Shown piece by piece: positions 29,286 to 31,799 of a stretch of 31,799 nucleotides of DNA. Source of the stretch: CAZRIP01 sp964600165 (lineage in GTDB: Bacteria > Elusimicrobiota > Elusimicrobia > UBA1565 > UBA9628); contig CAZRIP010000030.1 of the NCBI GenBank assembly GCA_964600165.1, positions 1-31,799 on the forward strand, given 5' to 3'. Position 1 is the stretch's first letter. Each line of letters opens with the position of its first letter. Made by a program: the position numbers and the translations under genes. Below the pieces are notes generated by a model. That model was not told where the DNA came from, did no database searches, and saw nothing but the letters and a program-made list of their open reading frames with translations.

Positions 29286-31640
29286 TTAATTGCGAGGCCT
29301 CTCGCCATGGAAGATGTCGGAGAGGTCTAGGACCTTGATCTTGTGCTGGTCGTCGATCACGAGGATCTTCTCGGTGCCCGGGATGAAGCGCGCGGAGGAA
29401 AGCGGGCGCTCGCTGCGATAGAAGAAGCTGTGGTCGCCCGAGACGAGGTCCAGCAGCCGCACGCTCTTGTCGTCGCTCGCCGTCAGGATGTAGCGCGAGG
29501 TCGGGTCGAACTCCACCGAGTTGACGTCGTCTTGATGCCACGACAGCTCGTGCACCGGCTTCCCGGTGGCCGCGTTCCAGATCCACAGCTCGCCGTCGCG
29601 GCCGACCGTGGCGAGCAGGCGGCCGTCGCGGCTGTACGCGAGGCTGCGGATGTAGTCCTTATGCGCCTCGGGCCAGGCGGCGACGCGTCCCGTCTTGACG
29701 TCGACGATCCTCACGCGGCCGTCGCGGCCGCCCACGGCGATCTCCGCGCGCGCCGGGTTCCATGCCAAGGAATGGATCACGTCAATCTCCGGCGGAAGCT
29801 GTACGCGCGTGAGCTCCTTGCCTTCCCGGACGTCCCACAGGATCAGCTCGCGATCGTCGCCGCCGCTGGCGAGCATGGTGTAGCTCGGGTCGAAGGCGAG
29901 AGCGCGCACGCGGGCCGAGTGGCCCTCGAGGACGCGCGGATGGCCGGTCCCGGAACGCAGCAGGATCCGGCGGTCGTCTCCGCCGGTGGCCACGAGGCCG
30001 CCGGGCGTGACGGCCACGGCGCGGCCGGAGCGGGCGTGGCCTCCGATGCGTTGAGGGGCCGCGTCGATGGACGGCCACACCCACAGCGCGCCGTCGTGGC
30101 CGATGCCGACGAACGTCTTGTCGTCGATGAAAGCGAGCGCGTGGACGGGGCCGCCGATTCCCTTGAGCTGGCGCAGTTTGCGCGCGCGGATGTCGTAGAT
30201 GCCCAGCCGAAGGTCGCGGCCGGTCGAGACGACGAGGTTGCCGGTCGGATCGGCGATCGTCTCGAAGACGACGTCGTCGTGCTTGAAGACGGCTTTGGTC
30301 TTGGTGACGGCGCCGCGCTTCGAGAGCGTCAGCAGCTGCACCCAGCCGTTGATGTTCCCGGTGAGGATGCTGCGCGCGTCGCGGAAGCGGATCGAGCGCA
30401 CCCAGCCGTCGGCGACCTCGCGCGTCTCGAGCAGCTTGCCGGAGCGGGCGTCCCAGGCGCGGATCGTCTTGTCCTCGGCCGAGCTGACGAGCAGCCGCCG
30501 GTCCGGGCTCAGCGCGAGCGCGCGCACGGCCTTGGAGTGCCCTTCGAGCTTGGCGAGCACGCCGCCCGAGCGCAGGTCGATCAGGCGGATCGCGCCGTCG
30601 TCGCCGGCGGCGAAGAACGAGCGATTGTCCTTGACGGCGAGCACGTAGGTCGTCTGCCCCTTGAGCACGGCGCGCGGCGCGTCCGGCCGGCGCGTGTCCC
30701 AAACGAGCACCTCGTCTTGGCCGCCGCTGACCAGGCTGCGTCCGTCGGGCGTCAGCGTGAGCGCGCGCACCTCCTGGCCCGTGCTTTTCCGCAGCACGAG
30801 CGGCGGCTCGTCGAGCTTTCGAAGGTTCCAGCGCAGGATCATCCCGGAGTCGTCGGCGCTGTAGAGATGGTGATGATCCGGGCTCAACTCGAGCGCGCGC
30901 ACGACGCCGGCGTGCCCGCGCAGCTCGCCTACCGGGGCGTTCGCCTTGACGTCGGAGAGTCGGATCACGCCGTCCATGCCGCCGGTAATCAGCGTGCGCG
31001 CGTCCTTGAAGACGGCGACGCGCAGCCAGCCGTCCGGCTGGCTGCCGAGGTCGACGGCGTCCGCGAAGCGCAGTTTCGGGAAGACGGTGGCGGAGTCGAG
31101 ATAGCCGTTTTTTTCGGACGCCTTCGAGAAAAACCGGTCCAAGACTTGGAGAGAGGCCTGCGGCGCGGCGTCCGCGGCCTCGATCTTGCGCAGCTGGCCG
31201 CCCAGGTCGTCGAGGCGCGCGAGCTCGCCGAGCCTTTCCGCGATCTTGCTGGAGGGGACTGCCGATTCGACCGCCTCGATCGAGGCCTCCACTTCCGCGG
31301 CCGGTCTCCCGGCCGTCGCCGACCGCGAGAGATCATGGAGGCCCGCGATGGCCGCCGGCGTCATCCCCATGCGGCGCAAGTCCTCCACGTGGGCCGAGTC
31401 CTGGAGCCGCGCGTCGAGGGTGGCGGCGGCGTGAAGCGTCAGCTCGTCGAGCCCCGCGACGCCGGAGCGCTGGAGCACGGCGAGATCGGTGGGCGTCAGC
31501 GGCGGGAGCAGCGAGGCGCCGCGCATGACGTTGACCTGGCCGAGGTCGAAGGAGCCGAGCGAGACCTCCGCCACCTTGCCGTCGGCCGCGCGCGCCGACG
31601 TGATCGAAAGCAGGAGCAGGGCCGCCGCGAGCTTCAGCAT
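29286..31640 (-). CDS. Exported WD40-repeat protein (14 repeats, probable double beta-propeller)
   Basis: This 784-aa protein has a Sec signal peptide (MLKLAAALLLLSITSARA). An N-terminal helical region of about 190 residues follows, with a possible helix-hairpin-helix-like part (LTPTDLAVLQRSGVAGLDEL). Then come WD40 repeats to the C-terminus. I count 14 units, for example GGMDGVIRLSD, SSAEDKTIRAWD, ASGGDDRELILWD and TASDDKSVRLLD, which would make two seven-bladed propellers. Exported WD40 proteins are usually interaction platforms. ATG 31640 is chosen for its signal peptide; the upstream frame is a shadow. The SLOG and MFS genes follow on the same strand at short distance. Confidence 0.85.
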   Translation of the reverse strand: MLKLAAALLLLSITSARAADGKVAEVSLGSFDLGQVNVMRGASLLPPLTPTDLAVLQRSGVAGLDELTLHAAATLDARLQDSAHVEDLRRMGMTPAAIAGLHDLSRSATAGRPAAEVEASIEAVESAVPSSKIAERLGELARLDDLGGQLRKIEAADAAPQASLQVLDRFFSKASEKNGYLDSATVFPKLRFADAVDLGSQPDGWLRVAVFKDARTLITGGMDGVIRLSDVKANAPVGELRGHAGVVRALELSPDHHHLYSADDSGMILRWNLRKLDEPPLVLRKSTGQEVRALTLTPDGRSLVSGGQDEVLVWDTRRPDAPRAVLKGQTTYVLAVKDNRSFFAAGDDGAIRLIDLRSGGVLAKLEGHSKAVRALALSPDRRLLVSSAEDKTIRAWDARSGKLLETREVADGWVRSIRFRDARSILTGNINGWVQLLTLSKRGAVTKTKAVFKHDDVVFETIADPTGNLVVSTGRDLRLGIYDIRARKLRQLKGIGGPVHALAFIDDKTFVGIGHDGALWVWPSIDAAPQRIGGHARSGRAVAVTPGGLVATGGDDRRILLRSGTGHPRVLEGHSARVRALAFDPSYTMLASGGDDRELILWDVREGKELTRVQLPPEIDVIHSLAWNPARAEIAVGGRDGRVRIVDVKTGRVAAWPEAHKDYIRSLAYSRDGRLLATVGRDGELWIWNAATGKPVHELSWHQDDVNSVEFDPTSRYILTASDDKSVRLLDLVSGDHSFFYRSERPLSSARFIPGTEKILVIDDQHKIKVLDLSDIFHGERPRN

Positions 31641-31686
31641 GGGCGTCTCAATTCTCCCACGCTCGCGTGACAGCGGCGTGACGACC

Positions 31687-31799
31687 TCACCGGCGCTCCC
31701 CCGCCGCGAGGAGCCGCGCGACGACGAGTTGGCCCGCGACGAACAGGGCAAGCGCCGCCGCGAAGAGGCCGAAGCCCTGCTGCCAGCTGCCCGCGAGCG
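31687..31799 (-). CDS. 3' end of a membrane protein gene (partial)
   Basis: From the right edge leftward one frame reads LAGSWQQGFGLFAAALALF, then VAGQLVVARLLAAGERR and a TGA at 31687. This is one hydrophobic helix with a basic end, as at the C-terminus of MFS-type or other polytopic transporters. The gene lies 46 bp upstream of the WD40 gene on the same strand and continues beyond the window. The family cannot be decided from 36 residues. Confidence 0.6.
   Translation of the reverse strand, partial: LAGSWQQGFGLFAAALALFVAGQLVVARLLAAGERR

Noticed and set aside
29343..31670. Long plus-strand open frame (775 codons) opposite the WD40 gene
   Set aside because: It mirrors the WD40 repeats in antisense and has no domain. 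The minus-strand frame has a signal peptide and 14 repeats.

Overview
The window is gene-dense, very GC-rich bacterial DNA with a Gram-negative-type envelope gene set: an AsmA-like protein, a lipoprotein, Sec-exported proteases, a lytic transglycosylase and GT-C glycosyltransferases. The mix of Ala/Pro-rich secreted proteins, single-domain receivers, tandem subtilases and a Thermus-type OPRTase resembles high-GC Elusimicrobiota metagenome genomes. That placement is an inference from gene style and has not been tested. I see no phage, insertion sequence, CRISPR array or integron. No gap between genes exceeds about 170 bases, and most genes touch or overlap.

Left part (1-7266, + strand): the end of a GT-C glycosyltransferase, two tandem single-domain response regulators, a small membrane-anchored protein, an M50B-like membrane metalloprotease, a polyprenol/diacylglycerol kinase-like protein, an AsnB-type amidotransferase and a GT4 glycosyltransferase. 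Start and stop codons overlap from the M50B gene onward, which suggests one envelope lipid/glycan operon under receiver control.

Housekeeping part (7387-14831, + strand): an AsmA-like protein, pyrE, purB, a SAM hydrolase (DUF62), an RlmI-type 23S rRNA methyltransferase and a Cas4/AddB-like Fe-S nuclease, almost without spacers. Next comes a small minus-strand ORF with a near-consensus sigma-70 promoter. Two tandem secreted subtilases (15226-17888) follow, flanked by palindrome-rich spacers and closed by a strong terminator.

Middle part (17998-20798): a DagK-type lipid kinase (+) converges on a minus-strand set read as tRNA-Phe, a receiver, a glycine-zipper lipoprotein, a C39-like peptidase and a cupin. 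The receiver starts only 20 nt after the tRNA CCA end.

Right part: a canonical promoter drives an 829-aa membrane-anchored lytic transglycosylase coupled to a TPR protein. A second GT-C glycosyltransferase (-) is followed by a divergent secreted HELAH metalloprotease-like gene (+) and a small frameshifted gene (-). A minus-strand run then holds a 14-repeat exported WD40 protein, a MoCo-carrier-like SLOG protein and a hexuronate-type MFS transporter. The 3' end of another membrane protein runs off the right edge.

Several first genes of transcription units have a GCTANNAT-type -10 box 4-9 nt before the start codon, which suggests leaderless or nearly leaderless mRNAs.
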